A program made the translations under genes and the position numbers. 64,000 bases of DNA, taken from the NCBI GenBank assembly GCA_028456385.1, contig JALNQF010000043.1:1-64000 (forward strand), written 5' to 3'. The DNA comes from Ophiosphaerella korrae (taxonomy: Eukaryota; Ascomycota; Dothideomycetes; Pleosporales; Phaeosphaeriaceae). Of this stretch, positions 44,024 to 55,600 are shown piece by piece (positions within the stretch are counted from its first letter, which is position 1; each line of letters starts with the position of its first letter). The notes below the pieces were generated by a model. That model was given only the letters and a program-made list of their open reading frames with translations. It was not told where the DNA came from and made no database searches.

Positions 44024-44593
44024 ATGACCATAAAGACCCAAACTAGTCGGTATGACGCAGTCGCAAATCTAGACAGGTGCGATACATGTAATCGACCTGA
44101 TACTGCGCACAATACAGCGGACCTGGCTGGGATGCTCAAAGCACCCTACAAAGGTTGGTCGCTCATGCTACCTGACCCCTACTGTAGCACTGGTTGCGTC
44201 CAAATAGACAGCGTTGAAAAGTTCATCTCGCGCATTTATGACGAGCAAGTAGACATGCAGTACGAAATCAGACTTTTGCCGTGGCCGCTAGAACACCGAC
44301 GTATCAGCCCAGACGAAGGGAAGGACAAATGGGAGCAACGTGATGCGTTCGATGGCCCAGATGATTGCTGGTACGCCGTTCTGATCAGCTATTGCTACAA
44401 GTATGGAATGCGGGTTCATGCACAGGGACCGTACATCCGGGGAAGTCAGAAACAGTCGCTTGTAGAATTATATAAGGTTATTGCAAACAAAGTTCGTGAT
44501 GGCGAAACGGGAGATGATAAGTGTGATGTGTGGAATTTGCAGAGGTCGATTGAAAAGATGACAGCGGAAGACAACAAGCCGAAATATGTGTGA
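44024..44593 (+). CDS. Uncharacterised Cys-containing protein
   Basis: The frame encodes 189 residues from ATG 44024. CDTC (about 19-22) and further cysteines (54, 58) could bind metal, but no finger spacing fits well. The middle is Trp- and charge-rich (LLPWPLEHRR, GKDKWEQRD) and the C-terminus is Lys/Asp-rich. No signal peptide, membrane segment or known domain. Length and even codon use favour a real gene. It faces the peptide/UstYa locus from the opposite strand; no link is shown. Confidence 0.45.
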   Translation: MTIKTQTSRYDAVANLDRCDTCNRPDTAHNTADLAGMLKAPYKGWSLMLPDPYCSTGCVQIDSVEKFISRIYDEQVDMQYEIRLLPWPLEHRRISPDEGKDKWEQRDAFDGPDDCWYAVLISYCYKYGMRVHAQGPYIRGSQKQSLVELYKVIANKVRDGETGDDKCDVWNLQRSIEKMTAEDNKPKYV

Positions 44594-45101
44594 TAAGTTT
44601 GCATGTGCTTGAGATAATGTGCTGGTACTTGGCCAGACTATTCCGGTTTGAGACTCAGATCATGGAGAGGGTGTGTATCGGAGCCAACCAGGTTGGCATT
44701 ATGGTTAATATCATCGAGTAATCACTATAAGATACCATTTTACTGAATAGTTCATCTTACTCTGAAAATTAAGTTTACATGGCAATAAACGTGGTTAGTG
44801 TTGTAGCTATTGCAATCTGTTCAAGACTCAATACCTGGCGTAGTTCAATTATTGCTTGTTCTACTACATTACTAGATATGATTAGTTCACGATCTCAAAA
44901 CAAGAATCAGTCATGCAATCTTTTCAGATCATCATTCAACTTATGTTCCATTTATTCTGTATAGTAAATGAGTGGCTCTATATTCGACTTTGAAGCATCT
45001 TCTGTGATGGTCCCTGCAACCTATGTCCTCAACCTTCCCTAATAAAGCTCTATATGCAAGTTAGTAACCCATTTCAGACTTTCGATTACCATACACACCT
45101 T
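44594..45101. other. Intergenic between converging genes
   Basis: AT-rich, with no motif. A short frame at 44779-44964 is probably chance. Confidence 0.45.
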
Positions 45102-45305
45102 CTAGCAATTGCATTGGCAGTAAATCGTCATTCCAAACCAGACGCAGGGGCATCCAGGGTTGCACTTCGCTTTCTCTTGCTCGCGCTTTACCATCTCAAT
45201 AGAATGGTCGGCGGAATATGCCATAAGATCAGAGCTTGGGCTGGGGTGGGCGGCGACAAGGGCCAAGACGCTGAGGATTGGGAAGGCGAGGGATGAGAAC
45301 TGCAT
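45102..45305 (-). CDS. Small secreted six-cysteine peptide with Lys-Arg processing site
   Basis: The frame encodes 67 residues. Residues 1-20 are a clear signal peptide (charged-free start, hydrophobic LAFPILSVLALVAA, small residues at the end). A propeptide follows to the dibasic site K40-R41, which a Kex2-type protease could cut, leaving 26 residues. These hold all six cysteines (48, 52, 54, 63, 65, 67) in a C-x3-C-x-C-x8-C-x-C-x-C pattern with aromatic residues between the two clusters. A TATA-like box lies about 92-99 bases upstream. The architecture fits a secreted effector or antimicrobial-like peptide, or the precursor of a ribosomal peptide. The nearest upstream gene on the same strand encodes a UstYa-like oxidase, 718 bases away. 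No known family is recognised. Confidence 0.65.
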   Translation of the reverse strand: MQFSSLAFPILSVLALVAAHPSPSSDLMAYSADHSIEMVKREQEKAKCNPGCPCVWFGMTIYCQCNC

Positions 45306-45396
45306 TTTGAGTTTATGAAGTGGTTATTCGCTCAGTTGAAAAGTGAACTTGAATGATTTGTAGCGTGATGAACCATATGGGAAGTAAAACTATGGG

Positions 45397-45404
45397 TTTA
45401 TATA
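45397..45404 (-). promoter_or_regulatory. TATA-like box of the secreted peptide gene
   Basis: On the minus strand this reads TATATAAA, 92 to 99 bases before the ATG at 45305, a normal distance for fungal TATA promoters with a short leader. Confidence 0.5.
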
Positions 45405-46023
45405 CACGTTTATAGTCCTCTTTTGTGATATTATTCCAGATCTAAAACTCTAGTCTCGTCGCTTTTCGTGGAGCATCCATCACTCGGACCGTGTCACCGA
45501 CGACCCGAAATCCCATTTTTGAAGCTTCCTATCCAATAATTCCGGATACGAAACTCATTCGGCGACTACCCCACTTCCTTAAAGGTTGTGAGGACTGAAT
45601 GGAGTAGTGATGGACTATATGTGTCGCTTATAGTGCATCAAATCCGTGGTCCCGATGTACTCGCGTCAAAACCAACACGATGAATATATTACTTTCATGC
45701 ACGATCGGCATAGGCTCGGGCACTACCATTAGTTGCTTCTCCTTTGAATCCACTATCTATCGAAACTCCATGAATTAGACGTTAGTCTTTGGTTAAAGGC
45801 CCCGTATTGTTACCGGGATGGTAGCCGAGGAGATATGTTAGGATGAATAACGGGGTCGCCACAAGTGCTAGAATTAACCCAGTTTCGACACTTACCCGGC
45901 TAATACTTGAGGTTCGTCACTATTTTACTGTTTGTGCACAATTGAGTTCAAAGTAGGTCGCCATTACAGCTTATTCCACCAAATTTACCTATCCAAAAGA
46001 GAGTTCAGTATATAAAAGCTATA
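45405..46023. other. Intergenic between peptide and UstYa-like genes
   Basis: No gene recognised. It carries the remaining promoter of the peptide gene and the 3' flank of the oxidase gene. Confidence 0.45.
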
Positions 46024-46919
46024 TCAAGATGAAGGCGCGGAGAGAAATGCGTCTAGGCCAACCGCTGTGTCATATCGTCTCTCCATCGCAATATCCCACA
46101 TGGCGTCCCAAGCAGCACACTGGTGTGCTGTGCCCCAGCCATTAAACCCCGGCTCATTCAACCTTACAGAATGTTCTAATGAAAGGTCTCCTGCGCACAT
46201 TATGGCTTGCCGAAGATAATCAAAGCAATGATCTATATGGGATTCATGAACACTAGCATCTCGTTCTTCGACGTCAGTCTCCATGAACCCCTCGAGTTTG
46301 CCGAGACGAACCCGAATAGAATCCTTGATTACCATCAGTCTTGTTGTTATACAAGTATTCAAAGGAACTCACGAGACAGTGCAATTGGTGCCACATTGAC
46401 ATTGAGTATACTTCAGCGTTAGAATTGTTGCGGTTCTTGTAGCTCCCGGGTAGAAGGTATTTTTGGGGTCGGTCTATTGAGACAATACCTCCATCGTCTG
46501 CACACTGTTAGTTGCATAGGTGTGATTCGGGCGGTTAGAAAAACTCACTGGGCATGAGAGATAGCCATGCTGACTTCCCACCGTCAGCTGCCGTGTAATG
46601 GAATCGTGAGTCGGGATTGAAAGTGATAATACGTGATGGAGCTGGAATTTTAGTTTATTCCAAATTGCCTGGCCCACTAGATCATACCTGTAGTAAATGG
46701 TAGCGGGTATGCTGCGTGATGTCCTTGTATCGGAACCTTTCGTGAAACTGTCCAGACTAAAGCAGTTGTGGTTGCTATCCACAGAGCAAGAGCAAGACCA
46801 GAAATTTTCCTGTAAAATGAAGGTTGGGATATACGCTGTGCTAGCCAGCTATCATATTCCTCCTTCTCATCGTTTTCAAGCTCTGTGAGGGAGTCGTCCG
46901 AAATTTGGCTGTAGGCCAT
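46024..46919 (-). CDS. UstYa-like (DUF3328) oxidase, four exons
   Basis: Exons are 46919-46688, 46641-46549, 46497-46373 and 46323-46024; all introns are 47 to 51 bases with GT-AG borders and the frames join exactly to 249 residues. An acidic N-terminus is followed by one membrane helix (about 40-58, GLALALWIATTTALVW), giving a type II membrane protein. The lumenal part holds the two HxxHC motifs that define the family: H145-Q-L-H148-C149 (within MWHQLHC) and H179-I-D-H182-C183, followed by YLRQAIMCAGD and a C-terminal HQC-x2-W block. UstYa proteins carry out oxidative cyclisation or related steps on ribosomal peptides such as ustiloxin and phomopsin, and some act on nonribosomal peptides (cyclochlorotine). 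It looks intact. The co-oriented secreted peptide gene downstream makes a ribosomal-peptide role worth testing. Confidence 0.85.
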
Positions 46920-49900
46920 TGCGCAGAAGTAGGTCGAATTGTTGGTTACCTCTAAAATCGAGCTGCTTGGCCGCAATGTTAAGCAGAATATTCGGCCATC
47001 ACACCAACACTGCATAAATTTCTAGTAATAGCAATGGCCTTGGTTTGGCTTTCAAGCGACATTCCGGAGATACGACCAGAATTATCCAAGTTGTTGCTGA
47101 TGGTGCATATACTAGACTGGGTTGGTATAAGTGTAAAACGAATACTCTACATCTTCTAGATATACGAACATGCATCATCAGCATAGCGGAGACGGGTGAG
47201 GACACCAGCCGCTGTCAACTCGGGGAGCGGCCCGCAACAGTTTCATGGGGAGAGATTAGGCTATTCACATCTAGGTCTTGCCTGGATGAAGATTGTACAG
47301 GCAGAGGCCTAGATCGAAAATAGGCAAATGCGGAGTTGTCCTATTTCAGGATCTAATGTTCAAGATAACAATTGCCCACTTTCCTATTCAAGTACTCGAC
47401 GCTGATTGGTTCCATGCTTAGTCTTCAAAATTACCCAGGTACGCTCCCGTCTCAAGACTGTCTCCCACACACTGAATATGATAAAATATTATAACACGAC
47501 AGATCTTCGGGTTTTGATACGAGTTCCGCGATGTTAATGGGAGAAGACGACCAGAAGAAAGCTTAATCATCCCGTCATCCGCCATCATATAGGGTATTAA
47601 TTCAGACACTTCCGGATGCATCGTAAGACCATACCAATACATATGGAGTATAGAATTATACCATTTCTATCGCAGAAGGAGTTCGCGCCGGTTCGCCGTT
47701 GTCCAAACCGAAAGAGCTCTTGGATCCTTGCTCAATCTTAAAAGTCGAGTAGCTAGTCCTATTCTAGACAATGATAGAACGGTAAGCAGCCCATATCCAC
47801 CAATTGTACGATTTTTGAAAAAGCCATAAATTTTCTCTCCAGTTTCAATTCTTCAAATGCGCGACAGGAAATAATTTTCAATGGGCAAGATATAATAATC
47901 GTAATATGCTTTGATACACCTTTGTCACATAATTCTCATTAGCGGTGTCTGTTGTTTTCTCCACCTCCTCAAGCTATGCATTCTATCCGTCGACACTTAG
48001 TGTAACGTTGCGGCTACCTAGAATTTGAAGATGTATTATTGCTTTCATGCCACCCATAGAGGTATTGCCGCCGAAATGGCCATCATCAGTTTACAGTACT
48101 TTCTTATCTACACACCTGCACTGTATACGAATTTTCTTCTTCTCTTCACCGGACAGGTCTTGTGACTCAAAAGCTCAAGAAAATAAAGGAAAACAAGGTA
48201 TTTGATTAAAGATTAGTGCCGAGCATAGTACTATTGCTTATTCGCATGCCACATCAGCTTACCATAAACTTTGACTTTCAGTTAAGATATGCTTAGTATG
48301 TGTAGCGTAATCCTGAAAATCCTCATCTACATATTGTGGTGTAGTAGAACCGCACGTGATCGGGGAGGCTTAGGTCAGCATTGCGGCTCTGCGTGGGCTC
48401 CGAGTAAGATCGGATGAAGTAGATAACCACCGACACCAACTTGTCATGTAGCTATTCAAGCCATATATTCCAACTCATCTCGCCGACTGCGGGTCGCCAC
48501 CTGCCTCCTACTTCAACGAGCATCCTACGATGCCACAATATATATGATTGTATTGTTCCAAAGGACTCTTTTCCATCTGTGTGATTAAAAACATCAATCC
48601 AACTTCTGGAGAAATACATATTCAAGGGAGCCATCTTGAATAAATTCCTACAGAATTATCATTTGATTTCACTGAGACTCATCGTTGTTATTATGGAAAG
48701 AAGTACGTAAGTATAATTTGAAGCTGCAAAGTAGTAAGGATCTAGCTATCCCCTGGAGAGGTTGTTGCAAACTTCAAGACGGGCAATACAGGTCGGCTAG
48801 CTTGTAGAGGTGGAATGACGATCCTTCATACATTGCCAAACACATCGCTTGAAGAATGCACGCCACAAGGTGAGATGAAGTGCAGCCCTGCCTAACATGT
48901 ACGGATAGTTGATACAGTATGCTAGGGCAAAATATACAGCACACAAGGGAATGACGATAGAACCAAGGTGGAAGCGTCTTAGGCCCACCTGAATGATGGT
49001 ATATGAAGACTTGACCTCCTTCACCCCTTCAGACAAAAATAATCAAAAACAATTTTTGTCTCCCCAAACGATGATACCGACAAGAATCGAACTCAGTCAA
49101 TAGTGAGAAGCAAAAAGTACCAGTCTTTAACCTGTCGGCGAGTTCCGCTCTATCAGGTGGGGCCCTAGGGCTGTTTCCCACCTGACAGAGTCGCATTTAA
49201 ACTGGCTGAAACCCGTAGGTTTTTCACGACCATCGGGATCATGGCCGCTCGGACAGATTGATGGAATACTTGTAAATTTTATGATTTATATACAAGAGGC
49301 AAATAGATCTCGATCTGTAGTACCCAATTATTCTCGAGGTGGTTGCAAATCACGTTGCTGCCAAGTTTTGCAAGTGAAAGATCACGAAGTTAGATATTTT
49401 CACCTGGGTGACCGTTGCTAGAGTGACATATTATTTGTAGTCTGTGCCCCCAAGAAATTAGAAGCCTTTGGAATGCTCGCATCGTCTTGTCAAAGTTCAA
49501 TATATTTCAAGCAATCAGTATCCAAAATACCACATGCCTGACTATGGGACGATTTTGATCTCACCCCCGTCTCTTTCAAAAACATCCAATATCTACATCC
49601 TAGTCGAGAGTTGATGTGCATAAAACTTGGAGTAACAAATACTACGTCAAGGCGACGTTCGCTTTCATCGCATTTCTGGTGGATTTTCACACCCTCACTT
49701 AAAACACAATATATAAAGAATATTATTACTGGATGAGCATCTTGCAAGGTATTGGACGAATCTCGATTGAATCTTTCTTATTGAATGGTTTAAGACTGTT
49801 TTAGTTCCGCAGAGACTTGAAGGGGGTCATCAAGAACAATGGTGCAGAAGCAAAAGGGAGGCGTGGACGGGCCTCTTGGCAGAGCATTCGCTGCATGAAA

Positions 49901-51439
49901 GAAATAAACAAAGCCCAAACAAGTAGCGCTGATGCCTGCATCAGAACTCGATTCGGAGTGCGGCTGAACGCCCCCACGTGTGAAGAACAAAGGGCTTGAC
50001 ATTTGGATCGGGTCGGCAGGGCAACTAGGCCGCTCGAGCCTCAGGATAGTCTGGAGAGCCTTTGAGAAGTCTTACCGCACGGACCCTTGTGATGCAGGGA
50101 AAAACATGTTTGGTGGCGGAGTCCACGTGGATGGTGGTTTTGGTGTCAGACACAACAACATCAAGTGCAGATTTCACATGGGTATGCCCGTATCAAAGAA
50201 AATGCTCTTTGCACGACTGATTTTCTAGTGTATTAGCATGGCAATCTTTCAAAGGAAGTTGGTAGACGGTCCTAGGCATTGCTTTCTGCATATGCAGGTT
50301 CATTACGCATCGTACCGGCGATCGGTCTGATAGTAGTGCCTACCGATGGAATGTCGATCATCAAGTTGCTATCGGTATTTTACTAATCATCGGGTAGATA
50401 TTAGCGTTGGCATTGCCGTAGTGTGACTTTCATTCGGCTGCCACGTTCCCGGCCTTCCCCGTTAGTGCCGAGTTCTAGCATAGTCATTTCACTACTGATG
50501 TATTCTGCAACCGATCTACAACTGAACGTATTCGTAAATCCAGAATGCTAAGTCTGAGCTGACATCGTGCATTTCCCCAGCATTCTTGACAATGTAACGC
50601 TCGGTTTGGCGGCGGCTCTGATCGGCACGGGAATATCTCATCCGATGAGACTCAATCGGTACACCGTGAAGCACGTCAAACAGTGAAGTCTTTCAATATA
50701 TTCACTTCGTCTCATTGAAGTATGAATGCAGTAGCATAATGGTCTGATATTCCCGGCTTCACCTTCACATGGCGCTTCGGTCAGCCCGCATCGCCCTCCA
50801 AGATTAGAGACTTTGGATGATAATATGAACGTAAAAACGCCAATTTAGCGAGATATCTCAGCCCCCCACTATAGCATGACTTCTTGGTTGCACGTAGACG
50901 CGAGATCATCGGTACAGTAGCCGCCAATATCACCGGTCTACGGGTTCATAGAAATTCATGAATTCGGATAGTTTGGGTCGTCAGACCGATCAAAGATCCT
51001 TCCATCCACGTTTGAATTCAGCAAGGGGAATCTGACGCATGGAGCCGTGAGCTTGTGGCTAGCTACAGAACTGGCCCGAGCTTTGATAGGGCTAGGGCTC
51101 GATCTCGGAACTCGACCAAAGGAGCGGGGCAATTGACAAGATTACATACTTTCTTCCCCGATTTTTTAGAATCTTGAAGAGGTTCTATCTGTAAGGTGGT
51201 CACGGTGGAGTTCATGGATGGTTTTTGGTAGCACGTTGGACGCAACAAAATCTATATATATGGTTATTGATAGCGACTCTAGGATATTTGTAGATCTTAA
51301 TGAGATATCTCACGCAGCAAAACGAATAGTGCAAGTTCATCGCAGATACAAAATAAATAGCCAACACTAATTACACGTGCTTCCCTAACACCAAAAAAGC
51401 GGACCCGTGTCAAGACCCGAAACTTCCGCAGGACATTCC
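46920..51439. other. Gene-poor, 4.5 kb
   Basis: No supported gene. Frames reach 92 codons but carry no domain; in particular no second HxxHC protein, cytochrome P450, methyltransferase or transporter was found. One strong hairpin lies at 49148-49190. Confidence 0.5.
49148..49190. repeat. Short perfect-type hairpin
   Basis: Arms 49148-49161 (CTCTATCAGGTGGG) and 49177-49190 (CCCACCTGACAGAG) pair at 13 of 14 positions, the other being G-T. The 15-base spacer contains the palindrome GCCCTAGGGC. It may be the ends of a decayed inverted-repeat element or an RNA-level hairpin. Confidence 0.7.
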
Positions 51440-52606
51440 TCACAGCTTCGATCTAATGTAGTTGACGTGGTGGATACTTTGCTTGCTGTTCTTACCCTTT
51501 TGCTCGAGCAGCCTTGCCTTCAGTCGCCTCAGCAACTTCTTCTCTTTCGGCCCAAGAATGATCTTCAAATCCGCCAAGCTCATTTTATCATTCTTTCCAC
51601 GTCGGCCGCCTCTGTTGAGATGGGTCCAGTAATGATCCCTCAAATTGTCGCCGCGTGAGAATGCCCGCCCACATCGAGGTACCTTGCAACAATAGTTTTT
51701 CTCACTTCCATGTACTGTCTTGAGGTGGCGACGGAGATGCTCTGGTCGGACAAAGCGCTGACCGCAAGAACGACTAAGATCCTCGTGAGGGCAAGCGTAG
51801 TGGCGTTGCTCAGGCTGGGTTAGGGGGTCAGTGATCATAGACCACCTGCCGAGCTTGAGGACAGGAGTTGGCCCAGACTCCTTTTGCCTCGAACCTGAGC
51901 GAGAGCGAAGGCCTCCATGTTTGGCATAGCTTGAGTTTTCGTCTACGTACTCGGAATCATCACTGTCAGAGTCACTCCCAGTAGTAACATTATCAGAGTC
52001 TGAAGCTTTGAATGGCGCTGAGTCGGAGAACTGATGGGCAGGGTGGTAGCTTGAAGGTTGCTGAGCAAATGACGATGTGAAATCATCTATACTTGATTGC
52101 GCATAGTAACCCATGGACGGCAGAGGCGGGCCTCCGTAATTGCTGCTCCCACTCCACATAGAAGAAATAGGCATATGAGGAGGAGGCAGCTGTAAGCCAT
52201 TGGCTTCAGCCCCAGCATATTGCTGCGCCCATGAGAGCTCCGCACTGTATGTGCAGTCTCCAGAAAGGGGGATAGGATGATCAACCATCTGGTACATCGA
52301 AGTTTGCTCAACATATTGTGGTGTCGAGAAGTCTGAGCCACAGAGCGATGAGGTAGTTGACATGGGACTGGCGCCAGCAGGTCCGTCCAGAAGCCATGGA
52401 TGAAAGGAAAGGTCTGATCCCGCATTCATTTGTGCGTGGTGATAGTTCTCTGGTGAGGCCCCACGGTTATCCTCATGAAGTGGCGGCTGGGAATGAGAAT
52501 CTTCAAGTCCTTGAGAACCACAACAAGACATGTTGGGGGGCGCTGAGAAATCCGCCATATAATGGAATGGGATGGAATTGAATTGTGATAATTTTTGCTG
52601 AATCAT
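51440..52606 (-). CDS. C2H2 zinc-finger transcription factor
   Basis: One exon encodes 388 residues; a second ATG at 52558 (residue 17) could be the start. The first 200 residues are Ser/Pro/Gln-rich, as in activation regions, followed by an acidic Ser/Asp run (about 205-225). Two C2H2 fingers lie near the C-terminus: C272-x8-C-x12-H-x4-H ([12 protein letters not shown]) and about C308-x4-C-x12-H-x3-H ([17 protein letters not shown]). A conserved basic tail follows ([29 protein letters not shown]). This paired-finger plus tail arrangement is known to me from filamentous-ascomycete regulators, but I do not assign a named gene. Role: sequence-specific transcription control in the nucleus. It is the only convincing gene between 47 and 58 kb and is intact. 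Confidence 0.75.
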   Translation of the reverse strand: MIQQKLSQFNSIPFHYMADFSAPPNMSCCGSQGLEDSHSQPPLHEDNRGASPENYHHAQMNAGSDLSFHPWLLDGPAGASPMSTTSSLCGSDFSTPQYVEQTSMYQMVDHPIPLSGDCTYSAELSWAQQYAGAEANGLQLPPPHMPISSMWSGSSNYGGPPLPSMGYYAQSSIDDFTSSFAQQPSSYHPAHQFSDSAPFKASDSDNVTTGSDSDSDDSEYVDENSSYAKHGGLRSRSGSRQKESGPTPVLKLGRWSMITDPLTQPEQRHYACPHEDLSRSCGQRFVRPEHLRRHLKTVHGSEKNYCCKVPRCGRAFSRGDNLRDHYWTHLNRGGRRGKNDKMSLADLKIILGPKEKKLLRRLKARLLEQKGKNSKQSIHHVNYIRSKL

Positions 52607-55600
52607 TACTGGTGGAATGTTTTAAGACTTGAAGAAAAGTTAGCACTATCGGCAAAATCAAGCGTGTCTGCTCACTTCTAGAGTCTGAGGATGTTTACGG
52701 GTTTGTGATTCCTTGAGTGATTCAAAGGAGTCTTGATATTCCAGTGGATGTGATGTGGTAGTCTGTGATCGATCGTGCCTCACTGCGGTACAGGAGTATC
52801 TAATATAAGGGTATTAGGGGCAGCATCATGCCCAGATTTTTTGCAGCTAATATCGGGCACAACTTTAGCCCCAACGTGAAAGGATGCTAATGATCGGTCA
52901 ATACGAGAAGAGATCCAAGCCTCTGGTACCTGGTCTCTCATTTCTCTTAGCGCAACAACAATGAACAAAGCGGGTGGAATATGGGTGCGGTATGCCGCCT
53001 ACCAGCATAGTGCCGAAGAGAAAATCTAATAGGCCGATACCCAAATAAGCTTTGTTCCGCTGCAGAAGCCGACCCACAATCTGATTTGAACCACGAGAGA
53101 TCCAGCCAATGTGCTGAATGTACAACTTGTGAATCTGCTACACCGTTCTCGCTTCAGCATGTACGCAGCCTCAATTTGCTCACATTGATGCGGGTAATAC
53201 TTTTTCGGATGATAGCCAATTAAACTCGATTCGCTTGTGGGAAGATTGCCGCGCGGGCAACGCCTTGAAATGTCGGGCGGGTATGTCTACACGCCGGCCA
53301 TGGCGTTTAGGTCGAGTCCCACATGCAACAGGTTAAAGTCATTGGACGCTACCATGATTTCTAGTTAGGCAGACTTTGACAAACACGATATAGCATGGTT
53401 GAGATGAAGTGGCGTACATGCCACTAGCACCCAAGACAGCATCGTCAGCTTTACAGCCGCCCTACCACATGGTAGCGGAGGCGCGGCAGGGTCAAACGAC
53501 ATGGCTGCGTCATTCGAATGCCGTGCTTATTTTTTTTCTTTGAAGCTGCGCTAGAGTTGTTTCAATGCTGCCCACGTGGATTCTACTCACGCTTTGTGCC
53601 TGAGCTACTGTAACATTCTTGCGTCTGTAAACAGTTGACAGATTTGAAACAGCGGTGACGTTGAATGCTACTAGAATGCCAGTAGCAACATGCCCCTCCA
53701 ATGATGGAGTGGAGCGAATGTGGCGTAGCAGGGGGATGTTGGTTGAGTCTGTTCAGCTAATAAGGTCGATATCCGGAGTGCTGGGATGCTTGCTTCTTTG
53801 ATTAAAACGGATCGGCTTCAGTGAAATGCCCATGTGGCCGACAGTATGCGCCACTGATTGTTGCAGAATTACAACAATGAGCTGGCTGCATGGGTTGAGC
53901 CGAAACAACCACAGGTGTCAATATGGGTTCTTTTTTTGAGAGGATATCCCAGTCTAAGCAAGTTCCTTACTGAACAGCAACGGCATATATATAGGGCTAC
54001 CCCATACCCACCCCATACCTACGACAGTTGATTTCAACGTCTTGTCATAGCTAATATCTCTACGACTCGAACGAAATGTTATGAACAGAGCCGCTGCTTA
54101 ACAATCGCACAAACCGCCGCAGAGTGAGGCGTGCTTACCGTAGCAAGGTTTGCTTGACCCTCGTCCATGAAGATGGCTTATTACCGGTAGCTTCATTAGT
54201 TGGTTTTTATGCATAGAACCGGGTGCAAGAGTAAAGTTAGTGTCCACAGAAGTGTAGGCGCAAGCCTTCAGCTTGCTGATCTGAATGTATTCTGCAGGCG
54301 ATCTGTATTATCAACCACGGGCTAGGTGTATACCAAGGTCCAAGAAGAACAGAGATGTTATTTCCAAGCGCGCCTGCCTGATCCGGCTTGCCATCGTTGG
54401 TCGGAGGGTGGACACGCTTAATTAGTGAGGTGTGGCTAAGGGACGAACAGGCGGCGAGCCAGAGGGGATGTAGGTAAAAGCAAATGGAGAAGTGAACACC
54501 CTACGCCTAGCGGCGAGCGGCAGAGCGTTGAAACTTGAGAGGATGAGAACGCTAAGGCCTCACGGGATACGCGTGCCAGGGCACCCAAGGTACCCGATTG
54601 GTTACATGGCGGAGGCGGCATTCAAGGACCCTGGCCCCCTTGATTCCTGGCGCTTATCTGCAGTTTGAGGTATGCCGGTGGCCTGACGCTTGGAAAGCCT
54701 TGATGAACCAGTCGATAACAGGGCACTTGGCGTGAATTTGGAAGAGGCACAGCTATTAGGGGTTACTGTACCCGCAAAGTGCAGTTGGGGGATGATTGGG
54801 CCGCGCAGGGCTGTTCGCACCTGCATGAGCTAACAGTCACGTGGCATCGAGCGCGGCTATCATCATCCGCGGAAGCTAACGTCTCATCTTTTCCACCGAC
54901 CATGCTCCATCAACCCGCGAACCTTGGTTCTTGCTCTCATCGCTTCTTATTTCCCCATATTGTTAGAATTCATACTGACCCAAACGTGTCTGCCTCCAGT
55001 CTGCTTGTGTCAGAGCTAATGGTTTGCTTTGTTATCTGCCGCGTGAAATGTGAGCTAACCGTGGTCTTAGTTCAAAATGGTACGGATCCAATTCATCGCT
55101 CCGTTCCGATCTTCCGATCGTTCCTTCTCCATGCCCCCACTGCCATAGGCATTACCATTTGCTGGCTCAAAGTCACAAGTGTTTACTAGCAAAACATGAA
55201 AGTACCCTGAAGACCTCGCCGACCTGATTGCATGTGCTACCACTCTTGGGTGCAACCCGGTCAAGATACTTACACATGTAGAACCGGTATTCACTACATC
55301 TCTTTGCTCCACAACATTGACCTTGGTGCCAAGGCCCTAATCCCCACGCCTATGCATAAAATAAATTCATTCACAAGCATTACAGTCCACTAGGTTCATT
55401 CACACGGGGAAATGATCACTATTCATCCCAGTAGCGTCACCGTCCCTCGGATCCAATCCACAGGCCGTGGCAGGTCCAATGGAAAATGCCGTGCTCCCCA
55501 CACGCACATCCAAGCCATGTAACTTCCTTAGCATCTTTGACAAGATAGGAGGGTTTTCGATCATCGCCATACAAACAACTAAAGCGGATTCTCCAAGTCA

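Noticed and set aside
49060..49170. tRNA-like T-loop word (GTTCGATTC on the minus strand) with a GAGCGGAACTC-like stretch upstream
   Set aside because: The T-stem has a mismatch and no matching acceptor or D arm could be folded; the hairpin at 49148 overlaps the would-be D arm.
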